In this document: positions 22,693 to 33,929 of the stretch, piece after piece | How the letters are laid out: each line of letters opens with the position of its first letter | How positions within the stretch are numbered: position 1 is the first letter of the stretch | Source of the DNA: Heliocybe sulcata | Lineage: Eukaryota > Basidiomycota > Agaricomycetes > Gloeophyllales > Gloeophyllaceae | Assembly: GCA_004369045.1 (NCBI GenBank) | Contig: ML213509.1 | Location: 750,858 to 814,857 of the forward strand | Reading direction: 5' to 3' | DNA length: 64,000 nucleotides | Made by a program: the position numbers and the translations under genes | Notes under the pieces: model-generated | Databases searched by the model: none | What the model saw: only the letters and a program-made list of their open reading frames with translations | Told to the model about the DNA's origin: nothing

Positions 22693-23602
22693 TTACGGCC
22701 CGTCTAGCCCGCCCGATATCCTTCGTCTCTCTAAAGCCTTTTCGTACATCTCTCTAGACCAGACAAAGCCTTCGTCCCGCCTCACTTTCTGGATAACGCT
22801 CGCAATCCACGACCTCTCCTCTTCATTTCTTAAACAGTTTGCCCACCACCTATCCATGCTGCTTTCTATCATAGAGGAGCTGAGATACCCATGCTCGCTT
22901 TGTTCATTCAGGACATGAAGAAGGAACCCAGCGTTCAACCGTTCTAGGCCGAGTTCGGAAAGACACTTCAATATGCGAGAGATCCGTAAGTTGTTATGAC
23001 CAGAACCTGCCACAGAACTGGTGTCAGTCATAGATCCTGCCTACTCTCGCAAGAGATTGTACTAACGGACTAGATTGGCGTATCGAGGCGCAAATCCGGA
23101 TGGAGAGGATCTGCTCAGGAGTCCCGTCTCTTCAGACTCGAGGCGCATTCCGTAGAAGTCCAGCATAAGTCGATACGACTGAACGACACGGCTAGTTATC
23201 GAGGCTTCGTTCCTCATGGACTCGATTTCATGCCACTGCAAGGGCTGCGACTCGTAATTCATGCCATATTCTCGGATGGGGAACCTGGACCAGGTGAATG
23301 GCCATATCACGGAAAGCATAGGATCCGGCCCTTACAGCCACTGTATGAAGCCATGTTTATACTCTAGTTTCTGATAGTCTCCAAACCATCTAAGACACGG
23401 TTCGCTTCAGCACACTGGCAATGTAAGGTGGTGATGCTTACCGCTCATGGATCTCTTCAACCAACAGATTATCTGGACGACAGCGTAGCCTATTCGAGTA
23501 GAACTCGACATTCGCGTTCAGAGACCTGTCATCTTCCTGATCAGGGTATCCTTCCAGAAAGTCGACCACATCTCTAGGCAAGCCGACTCTGCGAGTAGAC
23601 AT
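22693..23602 (-). CDS. Opioid growth factor receptor (OGFr) conserved-domain protein
   Basis: Four minus-strand exons join in phase: 23602-23442 (MSTRRVGLPRDVVDFLEGYP), a short exon reading WFGDYQKLEYKHGFIQWL, the exon FPIREYGMNYESQPLQWHEI to APRYANLVR, and a last exon NNLRISRILKCLSELGLERL to the TAA at 22693. The combination of the FYSNR block, the D-x-LE-x-x-HG-x-IQW-x-FP-IRE core, the GMN...QPLQ..E motif and the LR-I-RILKCL-ELG-LE block defines the OGFr conserved region. The animal receptor is a nuclear-envelope-associated regulator of proliferation. Fungal members have no known function. An upstream in-frame ATG at 23674 would add about 24 residues; I prefer 23602 because most family members begin close to this domain. 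Confidence 0.85.
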
Positions 23603-26426
23603 TGTGGGCCGAGCTCTGGGTGGCGCGTACGCGTACCGCCGCGGTCGAGATGGAATTCGATTGCCAAGATGCATTAAGCGATCCGTTCGCGGCAAGCGGC
23701 AGAGCTGTGCAAGCACGTGGCCTTAGTAGCCGCCGGCACGAATTAACCTCCGCTCATTTGAAGCTTCAAACACGTACTGTCGACGTCTATACGTCTATTC
23801 TGACATAGAACTTTCGTCTGCTTCTACCTCTGGTGCGACATGAATTAACAGCTCTTCTCCAGTGAGCTCCGTTACCATGGATTTTCTAAGCCGAGGGCCA
23901 CCAAACTCACTATCTACTTGCGATGTACGTCCATGAACTGAAGGTCAATATCCGTATCCAGCTTCCTTCCTCGGGTCTCGCCAGCTGTTATCCGATAGCT
24001 AGGATGGTAGAGCCTTCCGAAATGACCCTAGTCCTCTCTAACACGCCAATGACATTGCTCACCTGCGTATTGCGATGTGCTCTCCGTTACGGTGCACTTT
24101 GCTCCTTATAGCTCTCAGTTCCCGGATACCTGGAAGATGCATTGTATTAGTGTGTCTGGCCTCTGCTAGCTAGCGGTTTGTCATATGACAGAGGTGATAC
24201 GTACTAATTGGACTTGCGGTCCTTGTTCGCAGCTCGAATTTGTGCTGACTCGGGGCGACGACGCAAGGGTTTCAGGCATGACATGATACTGATTATCTGA
24301 CTTCAGCCATTTATACTTCCAAACATGTTGTTTTCATACTTATAGACGTACCGCGTGGTGGCAAACATGTGCCTACGTGCATAAAGCGGACGGGATGTGG
24401 AAGATCAGCACCTCTTCCGGGTTTTCCTAGATAAGGTATGCGGTTTGACAATGTTTAAGGTTGTATTATGCTTTGCTCATTATTACCCCGTCGGATCTTC
24501 CGATTCGCTCATCTTCTGACATATATTTATATCACCGTGGTAGCCAGAGCGCAATACCTGGCAACATGGGCGGAACACGGGCTGTTATCAAGACATATTT
24601 ACTCTTGTACCCCGCGTCAGGCACCAATTTGTGGTGGTTGTAAATGACCGAAATTTTCAAACCATGCAAAGTCCTGACAAGTGGCCTAGCTCGACACGCA
24701 TGCTTGACATAGCAACGAGAATATACTAGTCAAATCGCCGCTCAATTCTAGTATGTGCTGTCATACCGTGACTTGGATAAAATATCTTGACCCTGCATTG
24801 ATATTACTTCCACTATCAGATGCTTATTCTCGGAGCTGCTGACCATGCGCAGTATCTCATGAGGCATTGGTTAACCCATATCTTCTCGCATTTGTATACC
24901 AAGTCCCGCCCGGAACTCTAAGGCATGTCCTGGGTCAACTATTATCATGAGCTCGACTGATCCGACGTTGTTACGCTTTCTCTCTGAACCAGTTCCTGGC
25001 GTAGCTGAATTTGCGGACATGCTTACTTTGGCATATGGCGCATCCTCGGCATTATGAACCTCGGAATGCGGGTTCTCGTAAATAAGGAACATACCGGAGT
25101 CCAAGTCAGCTAGCTGCAAGTATAATCTTGGTACTGTAAGCGAGGTTGCCGTCCGGATCGTCCTTTGGACTAATTAGGTATGTGTGCGCCATTACACAGA
25201 GAGCACGGAGGTGGATCATACGACGCCTTTGACTTGGTGCTTAAGCCGACAAAGTGCGAGCACATATGGCGACTGGAGGCCGGGGGCTGGAGCTCCAGTA
25301 CCGCTATGCCTGCTCAAGTAACAGGCAGACGTTGGTTCATCATGGGCGATGTCATGAATAATCGGAGGCATCGGGCATTCGGTACGACCAGTCTCTTTAT
25401 TTGCATTTGCAACCCGCACAACATCGGAGTTTCGTGATTGAGCTACAGGAATACTGCTGAGGAAGGCCGGACCGACCACAGAGACAAGCAGTGGATCATC
25501 GTCTGCAGAACATATATGGCCAACATCCCTGGATAGTAGGAGATTTCTCGCCTCGTTACACTTGCGGCTCCACTTACTCCACCTTACCAGCTCGTCGTCT
25601 CGACTTGGTCCGATGTTGAGAGGGACCCGCTAATCTGGCCATGCACCCAGTCCGAGACAAGGCCGTCCGAGTCGGTCCGACAGCGCAGGTCTTTCTAATG
25701 TGGATGTAGGCTGTATCCATCGATCCAACGCAGCGTGTATTCCAGTACCTGCATGGAAATCTGGTTGCCCGTGAGCAGTACGACTTGTATTGACCAATGT
25801 CCGTCCTAGATTTGCTCAGACGGCCCTTACAGAAGATGGTGACAGCTATCAAGGGTTTTCTTTGTGTCGAATTCAATTCCAGGAGCGAGAGATCAGCACG
25901 CACCGTGATATGAGGAAGCACTTCCGGACTGTTGTATATCCGCCAGTCTCTATACGAAGAGTGACCTCAGTATAGGCGTGGATCACGATCTGCTCGGACG
26001 GCTTAACATCCTGTCGGACAGCCCTGTGGCGCGATTCTCTGGGAGGCAGCAGCAAATCTATTCCTTGCAACCAACAAGCACTCTCCAGCTGTATTGTACA
26101 AGAAACAACTATGTGATATGTGCGAAGAAGGAACCGACCGTATGCTGCCAACCCCCTCTCAAGCGGCGTTGCCAGTGTGCAGGATTCGGAGCTGACGATA
26201 TCAACCTCCGTGAGGTGGCTAGTCTCCAACTAGATCAGCGATCGCGGGCGTTCAGCATGGCTTCCCCATATACTCGAGGCGTCTCTATGCCAGCGTTAGC
26301 AGGAGTCGGATATTACGCCTGCGCGTCGAGAGCAGATCATGGATCGGAGAACTATCCTTATGTACCCAGAGGCCAAATTATCGCTGGAGATCGTTAAAGG
26401 TGTGTCTACTGACTGGAGCCGCATCC
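23603..26426. other. Start of a gene-poor region
   Basis: No gene could be assembled. On the minus strand several stretches look like exons by composition, such as 24871-25119 with NSATPGTGSERKRNNVGSVE, and 25400-25479 with GPAFLSSIPVAQSRNSD. They do not join into a recognisable protein, and plus-strand frames overlap them. They may be remnants of a decayed gene. Confidence 0.3.
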
Positions 26427-26490
26427 TGTAAGACGTCTATCTGTTAATGCTCCATGACTGTAAGATGTCTATCTGTTAATGCTCCATGAT
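26427..26490. repeat. 32-bp tandem duplication
   Basis: Two adjacent 32-bp units beginning tgtaagaYgtctatctgtta occupy 26427-26458 and 26459-26490. They differ at two positions, so the duplication is recent or conserved. Confidence 0.9.
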
Positions 26491-29400
26491 CTAAAGCTGA
26501 ATGCGGGAGCTCCATGTTGATGTGCGCACCTGGGTGCTTCGCGGTTGTGGCCAAAGTAATACCTTTCGCCGCTGCCGATGGATGGTGAGGCCATACGCCT
26601 AATTCGACGCTCTCGTTCCAAGGTGACAACTCTGATATCAGAGTAGAGCAGGTAATAATGAACGAAGGGCAAACACCGATGGTAGAAGGTAAGTGCCTGG
26701 GATATCCGTGATATGCTATAGGGCACGGTAGTAAAGCGGACGTTCATTGTGGTATAGACATACAACTTCCCCGGCATATGGGTGACGCCGAACGACCTTA
26801 GCAGGGCAGTAGTAATCCGACAGACATAGAATCGACTGGATATCTTGACCCGAGATTATGCTCTACGAGTCGACAAGACGACCGGAATGGTGCTGATCCG
26901 ATTACTTGCCAGACATCGACCAGCTTAACAAGTCATGCGGGATAGTTCCTAGGTGGCGAAGAGCACCCGACTCCAAGTCAGATGCGTCGACCACATTCAG
27001 GCGGTATCGGACTGGTTCACCGCAGAGCTCTGAGTACCATCTAGCATCGGTAGTTCTTAGACTAGTACTGTCCGAAAAGTACGCACCCAAAAACGTCCGC
27101 CTTTAGGATGCCAGTCGCGTCGTCATATGCAGGTATCCGCTTGCTCAAAGCAACTATAAAAGATTGCGTTCGCTATTTCATCTGATGTCGGACGGCGACC
27201 GGTAGGTACTCGGATGCGTGTGTGGCAGACCAAACTGGCTGTCCACGATCGCCAGACCATGCCCGGAGCACAACGGTAGCGCGTCTGGTGGCGGTTGAGG
27301 AAGGAATTGATATCTATTCTCCCATCTCAGCATGGACCTGATACATTGTAAGTGTTACAGTAGCTGGCTCGGCATTGTGCGTACTACGCCCGAACGCGAC
27401 TAGCCACATATGGGTGAATTTGCGGCCTAGCAGCTCCTTCCCGCTTATACAGTACGGTCCAGTCCCTAAGGGTGATTCGTCATTGGTGTGTGTCAACATC
27501 TCGAATACGGGGGAAGGAGATGTCTGGGATGTATGAATGAGCACATAAGAATCCTGCTCATAGCGTACTGGGAAGGTAGCCGCGGCTTTACGTATCACCA
27601 AGAGAGAAGCAAACAGTTTATCGCCGTATGGACGGTCTTCAACGAGTTGGGTGCTCGTGGCAACAGGACCAAGGTTCTTGAGATAACCGCTATATGGCGA
27701 GAGGATCCATCAGCTCAGTGTTCTTGTACGTACATGAGGAGCGGCGGACTCGGCGAGATTCTGGACTCCGGCTCGTTCGCCCCGAACGACGACGGCGAAC
27801 TGATGACGCTCATAATATCCGCAGTGACGAGGGAAGATACGGAGCCGATGTCGTGACACGAGTGGATTGACGGTCACCGCACGGGCAGATTGCGACGGAC
27901 TGTGTAAGCCACTGACCGACAGGTTGGCGGCGAAGGATCCTCGCAGGAAACCGCCGGGACCGACTGTATTGGCGGGCAATTGCAACTGTATTCGCTGTCC
28001 ATACGTTGTGATAGGGTCTTGTCCTTGCAGAGCCAATGGGGACGTGGTACAATACATGGCCTGGACAAACTGGGGTGCGCTGCGAAGGGGGACAGCAACC
28101 TGTCCACCTTGTTATACGAAGAAGCAGCAGGTCAGCGAGGCCGAAGCTATAGAGACATACACGAAGTCGCGGAGGGATTCGCAGTCAAAGCAACGCGGAT
28201 GTCCGCCACCGCTAGAGTTTATGTCTACGAGACATCGGAATTGACAGCAGTGCGAGAGTTGCTCTCTTAGCCCTAGATTCGACCCGTTAAAGCTACGTTC
28301 CTGGGTGGGTGGCCATGTTTTCCGTGATCCACCAAGGACAAGAGCTCTGTCTTCCATGTCAGGCAGACGTAAGGCCGGAGAGCAGAAGCACTCACCGATG
28401 ACCGGGGCGCAGGACTGGTTCCGAGACACCGTCGAGAACAGGGTGGAACACTGGCAGGACATCGGTCAAGATGAACCAATGAAAGGCTATTTGCTTATTC
28501 TCCAGCAACCAGTAACACACCTGACTTCCCCTTCTTCCGAGAAAGATATTCACAAGGGAAGGCCAGTAGGAAGAAACCGGAGTATTGATTCCAGCGAACG
28601 TAATTCAACCACGACGTTGTGAGACTGAGAACCAAGGTCGGTTAACTGAGGCGCTCCACACCAAGGGAATGGTCTTGTCATGTAGTGTGATTTTCGGGCA
28701 AATATGGACAGACTTTTCCATGTATGACACGACCTACCATACATGTTGACTGAGCGTAAATCGCCGGGCATTCTTCGGCTGGATCAGCGATACACTTAGG
28801 CGTAACTACCCGGATGTCCGAGCGCGAGAGAAGTGAACCAGAAGCAGGACGAACTTCGGGAGTGTCGCTAGGCCACGAGCCCGACAAGATGCTTAATTTT
28901 GGGCGAGCAGGCGAACATATCCGAGTCGATACCCAAGGTTAGCAACACAAAGATAGGCACGGCCCAATGAACGCATGATTGAAGATGCGGTAGCCTCACG
29001 AGGCGGGGTGGATCGCCCGTGTTAGGCAAGGAATCGGTGCGGGTATCGAGGAATTACGGTGGCATGACCTATACAGGCGTGCGCAACCAGATCGGCTGGA
29101 AAGCTAATCAGGCGAGGCTAGCATCTCCGGATTCCTGACTGATCCTCTGCAATAGCAAGCATCCAGTATGGGCAAGGATCGGTTCATGAACCGTGACGGA
29201 CCCGGTTGAGAGGAACATGGGACGCAAGTGAGAAGCAATACCGCAAGAGACTAGTGTTCTTGTTGTACACTGGTCTATCGTGGATAACAACAAGGCAGAG
29301 CGACGAAGAGAGGTTCCTTTGAAACAGGAGCGCAGTGCAGCAGGTGAGCACCCTAGAAATGCATTGCACCTGGAACGGTCAAGGATCCGAGGGTCGAGAA

Positions 29401-30150
29401 CAAGAACGGAAAGAGGGCAGAAATCGGGAAGGCGTGCCCAAGATGGCAACTGTGGCCTATTGTCGATTGTGGCGTCGATCCTGCTATAATGCATTGCTAT
29501 CACTTGCACTGCAGCCTGATCCTTAGCGCAGTCGGCATCTCACTATGGCATCTAGCTCCAGGCCTTGCATTATAGTCTGCTAAGGCCCAAAACCGCGCTA
29601 GTCGAGTATCCAATTATCATACGCGCCGGAGCAAGAGCAACGAGGGTGCCGCACTTTTGTTGTCAGCATTGGCCGGATCCCTCTCCGTTGCGCGAAATCT
29701 TGATACATCCTTTACCGGATCAGACAATCCGAGAGCCTGAGCTCTATCGAAGGTGAGATTATAGAACGTGTCTAGGCCGGAAGACCCTGTTCAAGAATCT
29801 AGCAAACAAGAAACAATCGTCCCTATACAATGAAGCCAGTCACCTGTACCGCGTTGGCGCTGGTATTTCGTTCTGTTCTCCTGCTCTACGGTGCTCTCCC
29901 ACTACAACTCAATTGGATCAGCATCGACTTTGATAAAGCTAGCCGGCGGTTTGGTACTCTGGGTTTGATGGTGACTTCTGTCTGGATCTCTTCCCACCAA
30001 GTCCCTGAACATTGACCAGCCTGACCTCGCACTCAGAGAAAGAACGCAGGAATTTGCCGGCTCAGTGTTGCAGGCACGCTCAACGCTGCACATCGAAGGC
30101 ACCCGGTCTCTTGTTTCTCAAGATTGACTCTCACTGCGCACCCGCCGGTC
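26491..30150. other. Gene-poor region with scattered coding-like fragments
   Basis: No complete gene was found. The best fragment is on the minus strand at about 28731-28887: a frame containing EVRPASGSLLSRSDIRVVTP and PAEECPAIYAQSTCM, followed by a GTAGGT donor-like site. Others are at 28385-28480 (before a GTGAGT), 27930-28057 and 27314-27560. I could not link them, and no family was recognised. Confidence 0.3.
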
Positions 30151-30350
30151 TGGACGTAGGCCCACGACTTAATTGCGAAGTACGCACTCCGTCCCGATGT
30201 CCTTGGAGTATCTCGCGCGTTCTCGGGCCTGATTGGGTATACGCGTCTGCGGAGTGGTGTGTCCCTCCCAACGTACGAGATTTTCGTCTTCGCGCCTATT
30301 CGCATCTGGACGCCACTGTATTGCGAAGTGCGCACCTCCGTCCCGACATC
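30151..30350. repeat. Imperfect 45-50-bp duplication, spaced about 155 bp
   Basis: The segments ctggacgta..aattgcgaagtacgcac-tccgtcccgatgtcc (about 30151-30203) and ctggacgcc..attgcgaagtgcgcacctccgtcccgacatcc (about 30306-30352) are clearly related copies. This is part of the gene-poor region. Confidence 0.6.
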
Positions 30351-31414
30351 CCTAAATGCCTCTTGCGCGCTCTGTCCCATTGGCTCTACCTGCACTAGGA
30401 TTGGCTTCCGTACGTGGACAAGGATCACCGCGCGTTGATCTCTCTCGCGTCCGTGAGTGCACTTCCTTCGAACGACCCTCCGACCCGCGAAACCGCCTGA
30501 CCCGTCCGGTCCAGAGTAGACGTTACAGTGTTACGCTTCAAGCTCGTCCCGCTAGGACGGTATCCGTCGGGAAACTTTCTCAGCCGCTTCCTGATGCCAC
30601 TGCAAGGTTTGGCCCTAGCAAACGGGCCACACTGTACAGCATTCGCGAGATCGCCGGGTGGCCAGCCCTTGAATGGTCAGCTGGTTATACCGGGTCTGGC
30701 TTATGTGCACCTTAACGCTGCTTCTTGGTTCTCGAATCGTGATGCGATCCGGTTTCGCATGCTCCTTGTCCCTGTCCGGCTGGATGCTTATGTTTTGAGC
30801 TTGTACGGGGCGAGATTAGATATCTCGAGTGTCGGGATCATATCCTAGAAGTGCGATAGTGCGTTCCGTAGCTATACTTATTGAGTTCCGCTGCCATATC
30901 TTACCCCGACCCTAATGGAACCTAGTCGCCTCTCATGCTTGCCTTCATGTTAACGTTAATCTCGCTGTTCCTGGCAGCAATATCCCGGCACGCGAACAAA
31001 TATAGCTGCGCACGTTCTGCGGATGTAAGTAAATGAACTCGGGCGCGGAATAGATAATCATATCTCGACGGAGCTTGGAACAGCAGCACTGCGATCGCGA
31101 CATAGAAGGCATGGAATGCCATTCCGAGTATCTCGATACGGATGGAGATACAGGTCGATGGAGAACACATTGACAGGCATACGAGATACAGCTTGACAGC
31201 GAACAAGTTGAATGTTGATCCCGCTCAAACATGCATTCATATCCTAACGGTACTTGCGCCCGCCACGCTCTTCTTGGAAGCTCCGACCGCTCGCTCAGCA
31301 TTCCTATGCCACCCGAAGATGAAATGCCTCCGCCTCTGCTAAGTATGATATCCTGCAGGCAGCCCGTCAGTGCTTCCTATGTACATCCTCGAGCGGCAGA
31401 AGCACCGAAGATGC

Positions 31415-31830
31415 AGCCTGACCAACATTCGCCGCATAATCGGCGGATAAATTCCAGCTCGAGCTCAGACATACCCTACGCGAGATCCACACGTGCGAAA
31501 CTCAATATCTCGCATCACCGTCCAGCATTTCGTGCGTACCAAGAGAAGCACATAAACGCAGCCTGGCCAACAGTCGCGTCTGAATCTCATAATCGACGGA
31601 GATTCGACTCGACTTCAAACATACCGTACGCGAGATCTACAAGGGCCACGTACGAAACCCAATATCTCGCATCACCGTCCAGTACTAAGCGAACCACAGA
31701 AAACGCAGCGCGACCCAACAGTCACCTCATATTCGGCGCATAGAGATCCAGCTCGACTTCAAACATACCCTACGCGAGATCTAGAAGGGCCCCTTGGGAT
31801 CTCAGTAGGTATCTCGCATCACCGTCGCAG
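31415..31830. repeat. Three-copy tandem repeat, unit about 145 bp
   Basis: Three diverged units start near 31415, 31558 and 31707. Each has cagcctgRccaacaKtcg, then a block ending tcRaacataccctacgcgagatctac, and then aatatctcgcatcaccgtcc. In one plus-strand frame copies 1 and 2 both encode IPYARSTRA followed by a Ser/His/Pro-rich stretch. Copy 3 encodes IPYARS in another frame, so the repeat is unlikely to be a working coding region now. Confidence 0.8.
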
Positions 31831-33560
31831 TTCACAATGCATACGCGACCCTTCGTCGAACCTCCGAGCTCAGCATTCCTATGTCTGTGACCAGGATTCC
31901 TAGTCAGACGAGTCAGTCGTGTCTGCCTGCAGGCTATCGCGCTGTCTCCAGGCTCTTCTGCGAGCCTCGCTAAGCGCAAGTCAGCTGGGCAAAAGCGTTG
32001 CATGGGGCGGTCCGCAGCGCTTAGAGTCACAGCAACATCCTGACCTCTTACTCAGCTTCTTGTCCAAGTGCAGATGACAAATGAAATGCCCCCATCCTGG
32101 CCCTCTCATTTCGGGTGCATGCAAGCGCAGGAGGCATATGAGCTCTGAGAACTTCACCACCCGGCAAACATATACGCGAAACGCCATCAATAATTTTGAA
32201 AGCGCGATTTGCCTCCGCCTCACCAGGCACATGAATGACCCGATAAGATAAGATCTGCGTCCGCCCTCACGGGGAGGACCTACAACCCATCCGTGGGCGC
32301 GATGATCCAGAATGATCCTATCACCTGCTAGCCTCCGTCGTACGGCACGCCGTCGGGAAAACATGGGACGGGAACGCCTCCAGCCTCGGGGTCGGGCGCG
32401 ACAGCATATGCTCGTCGGGATTTGCCCGTGCTAGCCTCAATCCAGCCCAGCACCGGCACACGGAGGTCTGTCAAACAGCATCTCACCGGTCTTGTTCCTA
32501 TCAATATGGTTACCGGTTGTGCTGTTCGCAGCGCGGATATACCCCGGACCTCAGCGTCCTGAGGTTGATTTATCATGCAAAGCAAAGTTGCAGAGATGGA
32601 TTTGAAACGATGGATTAATTATGGGCTAGTGCATACTGGCAAGTTATGGATCATCCCGAACGTTTGTCCGGACTCGGTACAGATCCGTGACGACGGCTCT
32701 TTTGTTGGCGGCGACAATCAGCGTCACGACTGGCCCTAGCAGCTCGGACCGCCTCGGCTAGGGAGCCATATGTGCGCCTTCATCAGTACCGGAGAGGATC
32801 ATAGATAATCTGGGAGAAGCAAAAGAGGCGCCGGGTGAACAGGTACCAGATGGTCGCTGAAAGGGCGCCACGAGGATGTAGGATCAAAGGAAGGTTGAAC
32901 AAAGGGCGAGATATATCGATGAAGAGCGAGTCATCGAGTATCACGGGTAGCCGGTGGCTGGGAGAGCAGAAAGTTGAACAGCAAGTAGGCGCTTTGGATC
33001 AATCATGAGCATTCGGAATACGGATTGGGATGGACCGGTAGACGCGGAGACGCAAATGTCCGACTGCGCTCGGAGGAAAGTCTGACCAAGGATGAGAGCA
33101 CGGACGGATCTATATTTGCAGTGCAGGATAGATGGTATCGCGTTGCGTGGGTGTCGGGTCTGGATCAGTGGATACAGCGAGTCATTGGCAGTTATTGGTG
33201 AGAGATTGATGATATATGGGATGAAATGCGTTGCGGAGGTGTTGCTGTGCGACATGGGACGGAGAGGACGAGGATCTAGGGACAACGTGGCATGGCAGCG
33301 CGGGCTGGGGTTGGCTAAGCAACTGCTAAGCAACAGGCGAAAGGGGATACATGGGAAGAAGCCGAGCGAATTACGTTCCGACGAAAAAGGAAAGAGATGA
33401 GCCACGGCGTTCATTCGGCACAGGCGATAAGGATTTGGCTTGTGGCGGGGAAAGCCGAGCATGGCGGGGTGGGTTTTGCCGAGACATGTCCGATGCGGGG
33501 ATAGTATATAGAGGACTTGTATCAGGACTTGTATACACAGTACTTGCATGTCTTCCAAGG
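31831..33560. other. Non-coding region upstream of the Ecl1-type gene
   Basis: A 205-codon minus-strand frame at 32941-33558 is the longest here, but it has no recognisable domain and ends close to the downstream gene promoter. I see no convincing gene. Confidence 0.4.
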
Positions 33561-33585
33561 TGAAACTATAGGCTGGTGGTCGCAG

Positions 33586-33866
33586 CCAATAAAATGGACC
33601 AGTCGAGGCCCAATTGGAGCAGTATGGAAGCGACAGCGAATAGGCGAGGGCCTGGAGTCGGGCCCCTGCTGGCGATTGGCTGGCGGCGGGGCGCCAATTG
33701 GCTGAGGCAGGCCGAGGTTACGGCAGTGCCCAAAACGGCGATGACGTGAATGGAGTGAACGGTCGGGCAGGTCGTGCCGGGTCGCAAACCGCTGGGCTCG
33801 GCTCGCAGTCCCTGTCACGTCACAGCAGCAGGCCGGTGGTTGGCGGTGTTGATTGACTAAATAAAA
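33586..33866 (+). promoter_or_regulatory. CCAAT-box cluster and TATA-like element of the Ecl1-type gene
   Basis: CCAAT/ATTGG pentamers lie at 33586-33590, 33609-33616 (palindromic ccaattgg), 33675-33679 and 33694-33701 (palindromic ccaattgg). A TATA-like ctaaataaaa follows at 33857-33866, about 65 bp before the ATG. CCAAT boxes are bound by the HAP/NF-Y complex in fungi. Function is inferred from sequence only. Confidence 0.5.
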
Positions 33867-33929
33867 CAGCGGCCATCTACCCACTGCTTTCTTCTATCCC
33901 GTCCCCTCTCCACAGACGCCACCCTTCAA

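Noticed and set aside
32941-33558. 205-codon minus-strand frame upstream of the Ecl1-type gene
   Set aside because: It overlaps other frames and the promoter region, shows no domain, and its reading lacks splice partners.
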